Of a DNA stretch of 5,572 bases, positions 1 through 5,428 are shown piece by piece. Numbering within the stretch: the stretch's first letter is position 1; every line of letters begins with the position of its first letter. Location of the stretch: the NCBI GenBank assembly GCA_002316385.1, contig DCDL01000055.1:148229-153800 (forward strand). Direction: 5' to 3'. The position numbers were made by a program, and so were the translations under genes. The notes beneath the pieces were generated by a model. It had not been told where the DNA came from, made no database searches, and worked only from the letters and a program-made list of their open reading frames with translations. The DNA is from Clostridium sp. UBA1056. GTDB lineage: Bacteria; Bacillota; Clostridia; Clostridiales; Clostridiaceae.

Positions 1-20
1 ATTTATTTTCAGATGCCTTA
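1..20 (+). repeat. Left arm of a locus-flanking inverted repeat
   Basis: The first 20 bases read ATTTATTTT, then C, then AGATGCCTTA. The reverse complement of 5520-5542 reads ATTTATTTT, then TTGA, then AGATGCCTTA. The two blocks of 9 and 10 bases match perfectly, differing only in the 1- versus 4-base joint. The arms point towards each other across the whole hydroxyproline locus. The repeat probably continues left of the window, so its full length is unknown. It could be the end of an insertion sequence, a MITE or another dispersed intergenic repeat; I cannot name a family. The AT-rich 9-base block alone would be weak evidence. Confidence 0.5.
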
Positions 21-38
21 ATTAAAAATATATATAAG
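6..38 (+). promoter_or_regulatory. Weak promoter candidate for the activase gene
   Basis: TTTTCA (6-11) lies 17 bases before TATATA (29-34), with an overlapping TATAAG at 33-38. This gives a modest sigma-A-type match and a predicted start near 42, leaving a leader of about 70 bases. A competing candidate is TTGAGT (65-70) with TATAAG (89-94), 18 bases apart, but it would start transcription almost on the Shine-Dalgarno. AT-rich DNA yields such matches by chance, so this is tentative. Confidence 0.25.
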
Positions 39-44
39 GTCATA

Positions 45-85
45 CCACTATTATTCTAATTTTTTTGAGTATGAAGCCATAGTGG
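45..85 (+). promoter_or_regulatory. Inverted repeat CCACTAT/ATAGTGG in the activase leader
   Basis: CCACTAT (45-51) is perfectly complementary to ATAGTGG (79-85), separated by 27 bases that include a T-tract. The arms lie just downstream of the upstream promoter candidate and end 25 bases before the start codon. They could form a stem in the leader RNA or be half-sites for a dimeric regulator. Seven bases with a long loop is only modest evidence. Confidence 0.3.
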
Positions 86-110
86 ATATATAAGATAAAT
101 TGAGGGTGAT

Positions 111-1025
111 ATGGTGAATTTACCAAGAGTAATTAATATTCAAAAATATTCTATCCATGATGGAGATGGAATTCGTACAACAATATTTTTTAAGGGGTGT
201 CCTCTTTCTTGTTTATGGTGTCATAATCCAGAAAGTCAAAACTATAGAGAAGAACTTATGTACAATGAAGAAAAATGTACAGGTTGTATGGCATGTATGA
301 ATATCTGTCATAAAAGAGCAATTTCAAAGGAAGAAAATCATGTGGTTACAGATAGAAGTAAATGTGACCTTTGTAAGGGTTGTATTGACTGTTGCGTAAA
401 TAATGCTCGTGAAATAGTAGGAAAAGAATATACAGTAGCACAGCTTATTAAGGAAGTAGAAAAAGATAAAATGTTCTATGAAGAGTCCAATGGCGGGATT
501 ACTTTATCTGGTGGAGAGGTTATGACTCAAAATATGGATTATATAGAGGAATTATTAAGGAAGCTAAAGAAAAAGGGTTACAACATTGCCATAGATACCT
601 GTGGTCAAGCACCCTATGAAAACTATGAAAGAGTACTTAATTATGTAGATACATTTTTGTATGATGTTAAGCTAATGGGTAACGAGAAGCATATAAAATA
701 TGTAGGGAAATCTAATGAAGTTATTATTGATAATTTAAAAAAGCTAAGTGATGCTGGAGCAAACATCAATATAAGAATACCTCTAGTAGAAGGTATAAAC
801 ACAGATGATGAGTCTATAGAAGAAATTATTAAATTTTTAAAGGAAAATGTAAGTGTGCAAAAGATAAACTTACTTCCTTATCATAACACAGGTAAAAGTA
901 AGTATGAACGGCTTCAAAAGGTTTATGAAGGAATTGATTTTAAAGCACCTAGTGACGACAGACTTGAGGAAATAAAGAAAAGATTTGAAAATGCAGGGTT
1001 TATAAACATAAAAATAGGTGGTTAG
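111..1025 (+). CDS. Glycyl-radical enzyme activating enzyme, probably HypD activase
   Basis: This 304-residue radical SAM protein of the PflA/glycyl-radical activase family should cleave S-adenosylmethionine reductively and abstract hydrogen from the glycyl-radical glycine of its partner, here most likely HypD. The radical SAM motif is C30-x3-C34-x2-C37 (GCPLSCLWC). An inserted ferredoxin-like region of about residues 50-100 carries two CX2CX2CX3C sets (C56, C59, C62, C66 and C85, C88, C91, C95), as in activases of dehydratase and lyase type but not in the shorter classical PflA. The SAM-binding GGE motif is at 134-136. The N-terminal QKYSIHDGDGIRTT is typical of the family. GAGGGTG at 102-108 supports the ATG at 111. 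The gene lies 372 bases upstream of hypD on the same strand. Partner assignment rests on this context: it is the only glycyl-radical enzyme gene in the window. The protein is cytoplasmic and oxygen-sensitive by family. Confidence 0.93.
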   Translation: MVNLPRVINIQKYSIHDGDGIRTTIFFKGCPLSCLWCHNPESQNYREELMYNEEKCTGCMACMNICHKRAISKEENHVVTDRSKCDLCKGCIDCCVNNAREIVGKEYTVAQLIKEVEKDKMFYEESNGGITLSGGEVMTQNMDYIEELLRKLKKKGYNIAIDTCGQAPYENYERVLNYVDTFLYDVKLMGNEKHIKYVGKSNEVIIDNLKKLSDAGANINIRIPLVEGINTDDESIEEIIKFLKENVSVQKINLLPYHNTGKSKYERLQKVYEGIDFKAPSDDRLEEIKKRFENAGFINIKIGG

Positions 1026-1032
1026 TAACTAT

Positions 1033-1050
1033 TTTTATGTTCACATAAAA
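1033..1050 (+). other. AT-only hairpin after the activase stop codon
   Basis: TTTTATGT (1033-1040) and ACATAAAA (1043-1050) are perfect complements around a 2-base loop (TC), starting 8 bases after the stop codon. The stem is nearly all A:T and no T-tract follows, so it is a poor intrinsic terminator. It may only mark the 3' end of the message. Confidence 0.3.
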
Positions 1051-1065
1051 GCAAGGGTTTAAACC

Positions 1066-1169
1066 AGTGTTGAAATTGTCTTATAATATTTACACTTAGT
1101 CAACTTCAAGGATTGGTTCTCCTTGAAATAGTATTCCCTTATTGCAATGTTTAGGACAGTTTCAACATT
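1066..1169 (+). repeat. 104-base hairpin-forming element between activase and hypD
   Basis: Bases 1066-1083 pair with 1152-1169 over 18 positions, 15 Watson-Crick and three G:T. The core is GTTGAAATTGTC (1069-1080) against GACAGTTTCAAC (1155-1166). Inside the arms a second perfect 8-bp hairpin forms: TTCAAGGA (1105-1112) with TCCTTGAA (1120-1127) around a 7-base loop. A TATAAT at 1082-1087 overlaps the inner edge of the left arm, with a weak TTTAAA 18 bases upstream. No coding frame or clear target-site duplication is visible. It could be a structured leader RNA, a decayed MITE or a regulatory cruciform. I recognise no known riboswitch. Confidence 0.5.
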
Positions 1170-1253
1170 TAGCTAAAATAGAAGTTATCTCATGATAAGG
1201 TAATTAGAAGATATTAAAATAGAATTAACAAGTTTAGCTAAAGTAGAGTTTAT
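1168..1253 (+). repeat. Two copies of a TTTAGCTAAA palindrome-containing repeat
   Basis: A 21-base sequence occurs at 1168-1188 and again at 1233-1253 with 18 of 21 bases identical. Each copy begins with the perfect 10-base palindrome TTTAGCTAAA. The 65-base offset is close to six helical turns, so the two palindromes would face nearly the same side of the DNA. They lie upstream of the hypD promoter candidate, so they are possible operator sites for a dimeric regulator; no regulator gene is present in the window. A related string, ATTTAGCTA, also appears inside the downstream hairpin repeats and may be coincidental. Confidence 0.4.
1201..1222 (+). repeat. Upstream copy of a duplicated hypD leader segment
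   Basis: Bases 1201-1222 match 1366-1387 at 18 of 22 positions, including the exact 13-base string GATATTAAAATAG at 1210-1222 and 1375-1387. The second copy runs into the hypD Shine-Dalgarno. Each copy follows a small hairpin: TTATC/GATAA at 1185-1198 for the first and the 11-bp stem at 1349-1374 for the second. This looks like a partial duplication of the leader. Confidence 0.4.
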
Positions 1254-1260
1254 TCTAAGG

Positions 1261-1289
1261 ATGACATTCCTAGCAATTTATTTTATATA
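1261..1289 (+). promoter_or_regulatory. Candidate sigma-A promoter for hypD
   Basis: ATGACA (1261-1266, five of six matches to TTGACA) stands exactly 17 bases before TATATA (1284-1289). Transcription would begin near 1296, giving a leader of about 100 bases that contains the 1349-1374 hairpin. A near-palindrome, TTTATAT/ATATAAA (1282-1288 and 1291-1297), covers the -10 region and could be an operator. A separate hypD promoter would explain the long gap after the activase gene. The -10 match is only moderate. Confidence 0.4.
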
Positions 1290-1348
1290 GATATAAATTA
1301 GAAGTGTTAAATTCATAAAATAAGTTCTTTTAAAGTCAATGGAAATGT

Positions 1349-1374
1349 AAGTAATTCATATAGATGAATTACTT
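1349..1374 (+). promoter_or_regulatory. Perfect 11-bp hairpin just upstream of the hypD ribosome binding site
   Basis: AAGTAATTCAT (1349-1359) pairs perfectly with ATGAATTACTT (1364-1374) around the 4-base loop ATAG. The hairpin ends 11 bases before the AGGAGG at 1386-1391 and leaves it single-stranded. No T-tract follows, so it is not a terminator. It could protect the 5' end of the hypD message or be an operator with dyad symmetry. Confidence 0.45.
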
Positions 1375-1397
1375 GATATTAAAATAGGAGGTAAGTC

Positions 1398-3770
1398 ATG
1401 GAGAGAGGTATGAATGAAAGAGTTAAAAAGTTAAGGGCACAAAGTGTAAACACGATTCCTAGCATATACATGGAGAGGGCAACACTAATGACAGAGGCCT
1501 ATAAAAAGTATGAGGGTACTGTATCAGTTCCAGAAATGAGGGCTCTAGCATTTAAGCATTTCATGGAGAATAAAAGCTTATGCATTGATGAGGGAGAACT
1601 TATAGTTGGTGAAAAAGGTGATAGACCACAGGCAGCGCCAACATTTCCTGAGCTTTGCTGTCACACCATTGAAGATATGCACATAATGAATGACAGGGAA
1701 TTAATTTGTTTTAAAGTAAGTGAAGAAGACTTAAAAACTCAAGAGAAAGAAGTAATTCCTTATTGGGAAAAAAGATCTATTAGAAATAAAATTATAAATT
1801 CCATGAGTGATAAATGGAAGGAGTGCTATGAAAGTGGAATCTTTACTGAATTCATGGAACAAAGGGGTCCAGGGCATACAGTAGGATCTGAGAATATATA
1901 TAAAAAGGGATTTTTAGATTATAAAAATGAAATTAAGGAAGCTATAAATAAATTAGACTTCTTAAATGACAAAGAGGCATTCTCTAAAAGAGAGCAGCTA
2001 AATGCCATGAGTATTAGTTGTGATGCCATTATGATCTTGGGGGAAAGATATGCTAAGTATGCTAGAGAGCTAGCAAGTAAAGAAGTAGATGAAACTAGAA
2101 AAGAGGAGCTACTTCAGATTGCAGAGAACTGTGATGTAGTGCCAGCTCATGCACCGAAGACTTACTGGCAAGCGATACAAATGTATTGGTTTGTTCATTT
2201 AGGAGTAACAACAGAATTAAATCCTTGGGATGCTTATAGTCCAGGAAGGCTTGATCAACACCTAAATCCATTCTATGAAAGAGATGTAGAGGATGAAGTC
2301 TTAGACGAGGATAAAGCTAAAGAGCTTTTAGAATGTCTATGGGTTAAGTTTAATAATCAGCCAGCGCCTCCAAAGGTAGGAATAACTTTAAAGGAAAGTA
2401 GCACTTATACTGATTTTGCTAACATTAATACCGGTGGAATCACTTCGGATGGACAGGATGGAGTTAATGATGTAAGCTATTTAATCTTAGATTGCATGGA
2501 TGAAATGCAGCTACTTCAGCCAAGTTCCAATGTACAAATTAGCAAGAAGACTCCTAAAGGATTCCTTAAAAGAGCTTGTGAAATCTCTAGAAAGGGATGG
2601 GGTCAACCTGCTTTTTATAATACAGAAGCAATTGTACAGGAATTACTTAATGCAGGAAAATCTATAGAAGATGCTAGAAGAGGTGGTACTAGCGGATGTG
2701 TTGAAACTGGAGCTTTTGGAAATGAAGCTTATATTTTAACAGGATACTTTAATTTACCTAAGATATTAGAGCTAACGCTATTTAATGGATATGATAAAGT
2801 AAGTAGAAAACAGCTAGGTCTAAAGCTTGGATATGCTAAAGACTTTGAAACCTATGATGAGCTATTTGAAGCCTACAAAAAGCAAATAGAATATTTTGTA
2901 GATATAAAGATAGAGGGAAGCAACATCATTGAAAAAATATATGCAGATTATATGCCAGCACCATTCCTTTCAATTATAACTAATGATTGCATAAATAAAG
3001 GAAAAGACTATAATGCTGGTGGAGCTCGTTACAACACTAATTATATACAGGGTGTTGGAATTGGAACTATTACAGATTCTTTAGCTGCTATTAAATATAA
3101 TGTTTATGATGAGAAGAAATTTACTATGGAAAAATTAATAGATGCCGTAGAAAATAATTTTGATGGTAATGAGGTTATTGCAAATTTAGTTAGAAATAGA
3201 ACTCCGAAATACGGTAATGACGATGACTATGCTGATGAAATTATGATATCCGTGTTTAATGTATATAATAAAATCGTCACAGGTAGACCAAATGTTAAAG
3301 GTGGCTGTTATAGAATTAATATGCTACCTACAACTTGTCATGTTTACTTCGGAGAGGTAATGATAGCAAGTCCAAATGGTCGTCTTGCTCATAAGCCTGT
3401 ATCAGAAGGAATATCTCCTGAAAAAGGTGCAGATATATATGGACCAACAGCAGTTATAAAATCAGCATCTAAGATGGACCATCTAAGAACTGGAGGAACT
3501 CTTCTAAATCAAAAGTTCACTCCAAGTGTAGTCGCTGGAGAAGAAGGACTAAATCATATGGCAAACTTAGTAAGAACTTACTTCAATATGGATGGACACC
3601 ACATTCAATTCAATGTAATTGATAGAAAAACTTTAATAGAGGCACAAAAACATCCAGAAGACTATAAGGATTTAATAGTAAGGGTTGCAGGTTATAGTGA
3701 TCACTTCAGAAACCTAAGCAAAGAACTTCAAGACGAAATAATAAACAGAACAGAGCAAGCATTTAACTGA
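1398..3770 (+). CDS. hypD: trans-4-hydroxy-L-proline dehydratase (glycyl-radical enzyme)
   Basis: This 790-residue cytoplasmic enzyme should convert trans-4-hydroxy-L-proline to 1-pyrroline-5-carboxylate and water by radical chemistry. It is full length and, from memory, aligns along its length with the 789-residue C. difficile HypD. The active-site thiyl cysteine is C434 in SGCVETG, with E436 two residues on. The glycyl radical site is G765 in RVAGYSDHF, near the C-terminus. Residues I recall from the C. difficile substrate pocket fall at the same numbers: F152, H160, D278, S334, F340, Y450 and T645. This agreement separates it from diol dehydratases, choline lyase and pyruvate formate-lyase. 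AGGAGG at 1386-1391, six bases before ATG 1398, fixes the start; the ATG at 1410 is less well placed. The downstream proC matches the product it makes. A hairpin repeat begins on the last two bases of its TGA stop codon. Confidence 0.95.
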   Translation: MERGMNERVKKLRAQSVNTIPSIYMERATLMTEAYKKYEGTVSVPEMRALAFKHFMENKSLCIDEGELIVGEKGDRPQAAPTFPELCCHTIEDMHIMNDRELICFKVSEEDLKTQEKEVIPYWEKRSIRNKIINSMSDKWKECYESGIFTEFMEQRGPGHTVGSENIYKKGFLDYKNEIKEAINKLDFLNDKEAFSKREQLNAMSISCDAIMILGERYAKYARELASKEVDETRKEELLQIAENCDVVPAHAPKTYWQAIQMYWFVHLGVTTELNPWDAYSPGRLDQHLNPFYERDVEDEVLDEDKAKELLECLWVKFNNQPAPPKVGITLKESSTYTDFANINTGGITSDGQDGVNDVSYLILDCMDEMQLLQPSSNVQISKKTPKGFLKRACEISRKGWGQPAFYNTEAIVQELLNAGKSIEDARRGGTSGCVETGAFGNEAYILTGYFNLPKILELTLFNGYDKVSRKQLGLKLGYAKDFETYDELFEAYKKQIEYFVDIKIEGSNIIEKIYADYMPAPFLSIITNDCINKGKDYNAGGARYNTNYIQGVGIGTITDSLAAIKYNVYDEKKFTMEKLIDAVENNFDGNEVIANLVRNRTPKYGNDDDYADEIMISVFNVYNKIVTGRPNVKGGCYRINMLPTTCHVYFGEVMIASPNGRLAHKPVSEGISPEKGADIYGPTAVIKSASKMDHLRTGGTLLNQKFTPSVVAGEEGLNHMANLVRTYFNMDGHHIQFNVIDRKTLIEAQKHPEDYKDLIVRVAGYSDHFRNLSKELQDEIINRTEQAFN

Positions 3771-3833
3771 CACTCTAAATCTTTGATTTAGCTAGTGGAA
3801 GTTACTCCTTAGAACGCGGTGAAAAGGAGTGTC
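3769..3833 (+). repeat. Hairpin repeat, copy 1 (at the hypD stop codon)
   Basis: Hairpin I is CTAAATC (3775-3781), loop TTT, GATTTAG (3785-3791). It is extended by CACT (3771-3774) with AGTG (3794-3797) across a 2-base bulge. Hairpin II is ACTCCTT (3804-3810) with AAGGAGT (3824-3830) and a 13-base loop. An alternative closing stem, GACACTC (3769-3775) with GAGTGTC (3827-3833), uses the GA of the hypD TGA. A third option pairs AAAAGGA (3822-3828) with TCCTTTT (3832-3838). The unit is a non-coding structured repeat, not a standard terminator, since only a short T4 follows. Confidence 0.75.
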
Positions 3834-3840
3834 CTTTTAA

Positions 3841-3904
3841 ACACTCTAAATCTTTGATTTAGCTAGTGGAAGTTACTCCTTAGAACGCAGTGAAAAGGAG
3901 TGTC
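3841..3904 (+). repeat. Hairpin repeat, copy 2
   Basis: These 64 bases repeat 3770-3833 with a single difference (A for G in the hairpin II loop, at 3889). The period is 71 bases with a 7-base linker. The near-identity implies recent duplication. Both hairpins are intact. The downstream TCCTTTT of copy 1 is absent, so the third alternative pairing is lost. Confidence 0.75.
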
Positions 3905-3910
3905 ATTCTA

Positions 3911-3971
3911 AGAGTCCAAATCTTTGATCTAGTGACTCGAAGTTATTCCGATCAGTGAATATGAGTCGAAA
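3911..3971 (+). repeat. Hairpin repeat, copy 3 (divergent)
   Basis: The core reads CAAATC TTT GATCT (3917-3930), matching hairpin I with one mismatch. It is enclosed by GAGTC (3912-3916) paired with GACTC (3934-3938), a different but complementary stem from that in copies 1 and 2. The second half contains AGTTATTCC and GTGAATATGAG, the latter shared with copies 4 and 5 rather than 1 and 2. GACTC can alternatively pair with GAGTC at 3963-3967. The right edge is uncertain. The unit ends about 33 bases before the proC Shine-Dalgarno. Confidence 0.6.
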
Positions 3972-4018
3972 TGCTTTGCTCAGTTTCATAGAAAAATAAA
4001 AATAAAGGGGTCTTTAAA

Positions 4019-4819
4019 ATGAAAATGAAGTTAGGATTTATTGGTTGTGGAAATATGGCAAAGGCTATGATAGGAGGAATTATTTCTTCTAAAATCTTTG
4101 ATGCAAAGGAAATTATAGCCTCTGATTCATACACTAAAGGTTTATTAAAGACAGAGCAGGATTTAGGTATTAACGTAACTACTGATAATAGAGAAGTTGC
4201 TATGAATAGTGGTGTAGTAGTTTTATCCGTGAAACCTCAATACTATGATAGCGTAATTAAGGAAATTTCTAATGTAATCAAAGATGATACTATTGTAGTA
4301 ACTATAGCTCCAGGCCAAACTCTTGAAAAATTAGAAGGTCAATTTGGAAAAGCAGTAAAAATAGTTAGGACTATGCCAAATACACCAGCTCTTGTGGGCG
4401 AAGGAATCACTGGAGTTTGTAAAAATGCTTTAGTTACTGATGAAGAAATAAATTATGTATGTAATATTCTAAGTGGCTTTGGTAAAGCGGAAATCATTGA
4501 AGAAAGAATGATGGATGCGGTTGTAGCCGTAAGTGGAAGTTCACCAGCTTATGTATTTATGTTTATAGAAGCTATGGCAGATGCAGCCGTAATGGAAGGA
4601 ATGCCAAGAGATAAGGCTTATAAGTTTGCAGCTCAAGCAGTCTATGGAAGTGCAAAAATGGTAATGGAAACAGGAAAACATCCAGGCGAATTAAAGGATA
4701 TGGTATGTTCTCCAGGAGGCACAACTATAGAGGCAGTAAGAGTATTAGAAGAAAAAGGCTTACGAAGCAGTGTAATTGAAGCTATGAAGGCATGTACAGA
4801 GAAAGCAAGAAAAATGTAA
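4019..4819 (+). CDS. proC: Pyrroline-5-carboxylate reductase
   Basis: This 266-residue cytoplasmic oxidoreductase, of usual family length, reduces 1-pyrroline-5-carboxylate to L-proline with NAD(P)H. The N-terminal Rossmann fold opens with the dinucleotide-binding GCGNMA motif (residues 9-14). SVKPQ (70-74) and RTMPNTPA (117-124) are typical ProC cofactor/substrate segments. The all-helical dimerisation domain contains SGSSPAY (172-178) and the ProC signature around PGELKDMVCSPGGTT (222-236). AAAGGGG at 4004-4010 lies 8 bases before ATG 4019; a second ATG at 4025 is less favoured. Its place after hypD supports hydroxyproline salvage to proline rather than only biosynthesis from glutamate. The hairpin repeats between hypD and proC could uncouple the expression of the two genes. 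A 25-base gap links it to ppnP. Confidence 0.96.
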   Translation: MKMKLGFIGCGNMAKAMIGGIISSKIFDAKEIIASDSYTKGLLKTEQDLGINVTTDNREVAMNSGVVVLSVKPQYYDSVIKEISNVIKDDTIVVTIAPGQTLEKLEGQFGKAVKIVRTMPNTPALVGEGITGVCKNALVTDEEINYVCNILSGFGKAEIIEERMMDAVVAVSGSSPAYVFMFIEAMADAAVMEGMPRDKAYKFAAQAVYGSAKMVMETGKHPGELKDMVCSPGGTTIEAVRVLEEKGLRSSVIEAMKACTEKARKM

Positions 4820-4844
4820 ATAGATATAGCAGGAGGAAAATAAT

Positions 4845-5153
4845 ATGGAGTTTACTAATGCAAAAATAGTAAAAAAAGCTAACGTATATTTTGATGGTAA
4901 GGTAACTAGTAGGACAGTTTACCTTGAAAATGGAGAAAGAAAAACTCTAGGTTTTATGCTAGCTGGAGATTATGAATTTAACACAGCTGCAGAAGAGCTA
5001 ATGGAAGTTCTAGGTGGAGAAATGGACATAATGCAAAAGGGTGAAGACAGGTATACTACTTATAAAGAGGGCCAAAGCTTTATAGTACCAGAAAACTCAA
5101 GCTTTAAAGTTAAAGTAAACACCATAGCAGACTACTGTTGCTCATATAAGTAA
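4845..5153 (+). CDS. ppnP: Pyrimidine/purine nucleoside phosphorylase, PpnP (YaiE/DUF1255) family
   Basis: This 102-residue single-domain protein is slightly longer than E. coli PpnP (about 94 residues). That family is a small cupin-like fold reported to cleave purine and pyrimidine nucleosides with phosphate to a free base and ribose-1-phosphate. Recognition rests on the core pattern: NVYFDGKVTSRTV near the N-terminus, the GDYEFNTAAEELMEVLGGE strand-turn region, and the GQSFIVPENSSFKVKV and DYCCSYK end, comparable with the E. coli segments around FNVPGHSEF and SYLCRYL. AGGAGG at 4831-4836 is 8 bases before the ATG. It lies 25 bases after proC, so the two are probably one transcript. No link to hydroxyproline use is known to me; the activity is assigned by family only. 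A hairpin repeat starts on its TAA stop codon. Confidence 0.85.
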   Translation: MEFTNAKIVKKANVYFDGKVTSRTVYLENGERKTLGFMLAGDYEFNTAAEELMEVLGGEMDIMQKGEDRYTTYKEGQSFIVPENSSFKVKVNTIADYCCSYK

Positions 5154-5218
5154 CACTCTAAATCTAAGATTTAGCTAAGTGTTACTTACTCGTTCGAATG
5201 TATATGAGAAGGAGTTAC
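5151..5218 (+). repeat. Hairpin repeat, copy 4 (at the ppnP stop codon)
   Basis: Hairpin I is the longest of the set: TAACACT (5151-5157) and CTAAATC (5158-5164) pair with GATTTAG (5168-5174) and AGTGTTA (5178-5184), giving 14 pairs with a TAA loop and a 3-base bulge. The pairing includes the whole TAA stop codon of ppnP. The second half has ACTC (5188-5191) with GAGT (5212-5215) and the shared loop string TATATGAG. No T-tract follows hairpin I. Confidence 0.7.
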
Positions 5219-5227
5219 AAATTAAAT

Positions 5228-5292
5228 GATTAACAAATCTATGATTTGGTAATTCGAACTTACTCCACTGAATGAATATGAGGTGGAGTTAC
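5228..5292 (+). repeat. Hairpin repeat, copy 5
   Basis: Hairpin I is CAAATC (5234-5239), loop TAT, GATTTG (5243-5248), extended after one A/G mismatch by ATTA (5229-5232) with TAAT (5250-5253). Hairpin II is ACTCCAC (5262-5268) with GTGGAGT (5283-5289) around a 14-base loop containing GAATGAATATGAG. Relative to copy 1 the hairpin II stem has changed on both sides (CTT to CAC and AAG to GTG), which preserves pairing. Confidence 0.7.
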
Positions 5293-5302
5293 ATTAAAAA
5301 AT

Positions 5303-5325
5303 CACAAATCTATGATTTAGACTTT
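5303..5325 (+). repeat. Hairpin repeat, copy 6 (truncated)
   Basis: ACAAATCTATGATTTAG at 5304-5320 matches the hairpin I core of the family; AAATC and GATTT pair around TAT. It is followed by ACTTTCC, after which similarity stops, so hairpin II is missing. It lies about 11 bases before the large hairpin at 5336-5411. Confidence 0.55.
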
Positions 5326-5335
5326 CCAAATTAAA

Positions 5336-5411
5336 AGCTACCCCCTGCCCATTGCACATCCCTAGCATTTTGAATTATATAATGATTTAAGATGTTGTGT
5401 AATGGGTAGCT
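5336..5411. other. 76-base multi-tier hairpin of unknown function
   Basis: Three stems stack on each other. AGCTA (5336-5340) pairs with TAGCT (5407-5411). CCCATTGCACA (5348-5358) pairs with TGTGTAATGGG (5396-5406), with one G:T. CATTTTGAATTA (5366-5377) pairs with TGATTTAAGATG (5383-5394), with three G:T pairs, closing a 5-base loop. One strand holds the asymmetric internal loops CCCCCTG (5341-5347) and TCCCTAG (5359-5365), G-rich on the minus strand. On the minus strand the element ends in TAGCTTTTAATTT, terminator-like. It could be a small RNA, a MITE or a mobile-element end. I do not recognise an Rfam family. Confidence 0.5.
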
Positions 5412-5428
5412 ACCTTTATAAGTACTAT

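Noticed and set aside
1033..1050. Intrinsic terminator of the activase gene
   Set aside because: The stem is nearly all A:T and is followed by GCAAGGG rather than a T-tract.
1066..1169. Known riboswitch or T-box leader for hypD
   Set aside because: I could not find the conserved core of any class I know, such as the T-box AGGGTGGTACC-type motif, glycine or purine aptamers.
1026..1397. Degraded gene or missed small gene between activase and hypD
   Set aside because: Stop codons are frequent in all frames and no start with a ribosome binding site precedes a reasonable frame. Inverted and direct repeats explain the region better.
1..1397. Sigma-54 promoter controlling the locus
   Set aside because: No TGGCAC-N5-TTGC-type sequence was seen upstream of either the activase or hypD.
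1398..3770. Pyruvate formate-lyase, diol dehydratase or choline lyase instead of HypD
   Set aside because: Pyruvate formate-lyase has two adjacent active-site cysteines, whereas this protein has one in SGCVETG. Length, pocket residues and the linked proC all fit HypD.
3769..3971. CRISPR-like tandem repeat with short spacers
   Set aside because: Repeat units of about 64 bases with 7-base linkers are the reverse of CRISPR proportions, the units contain two hairpins each, and no cas gene is present.
3952..4134. 60-residue minus-strand reading frame
   Set aside because: It overlaps the start of proC and the hairpin repeats, has no supporting ribosome binding site or recognisable domain, and is a shadow of proC.
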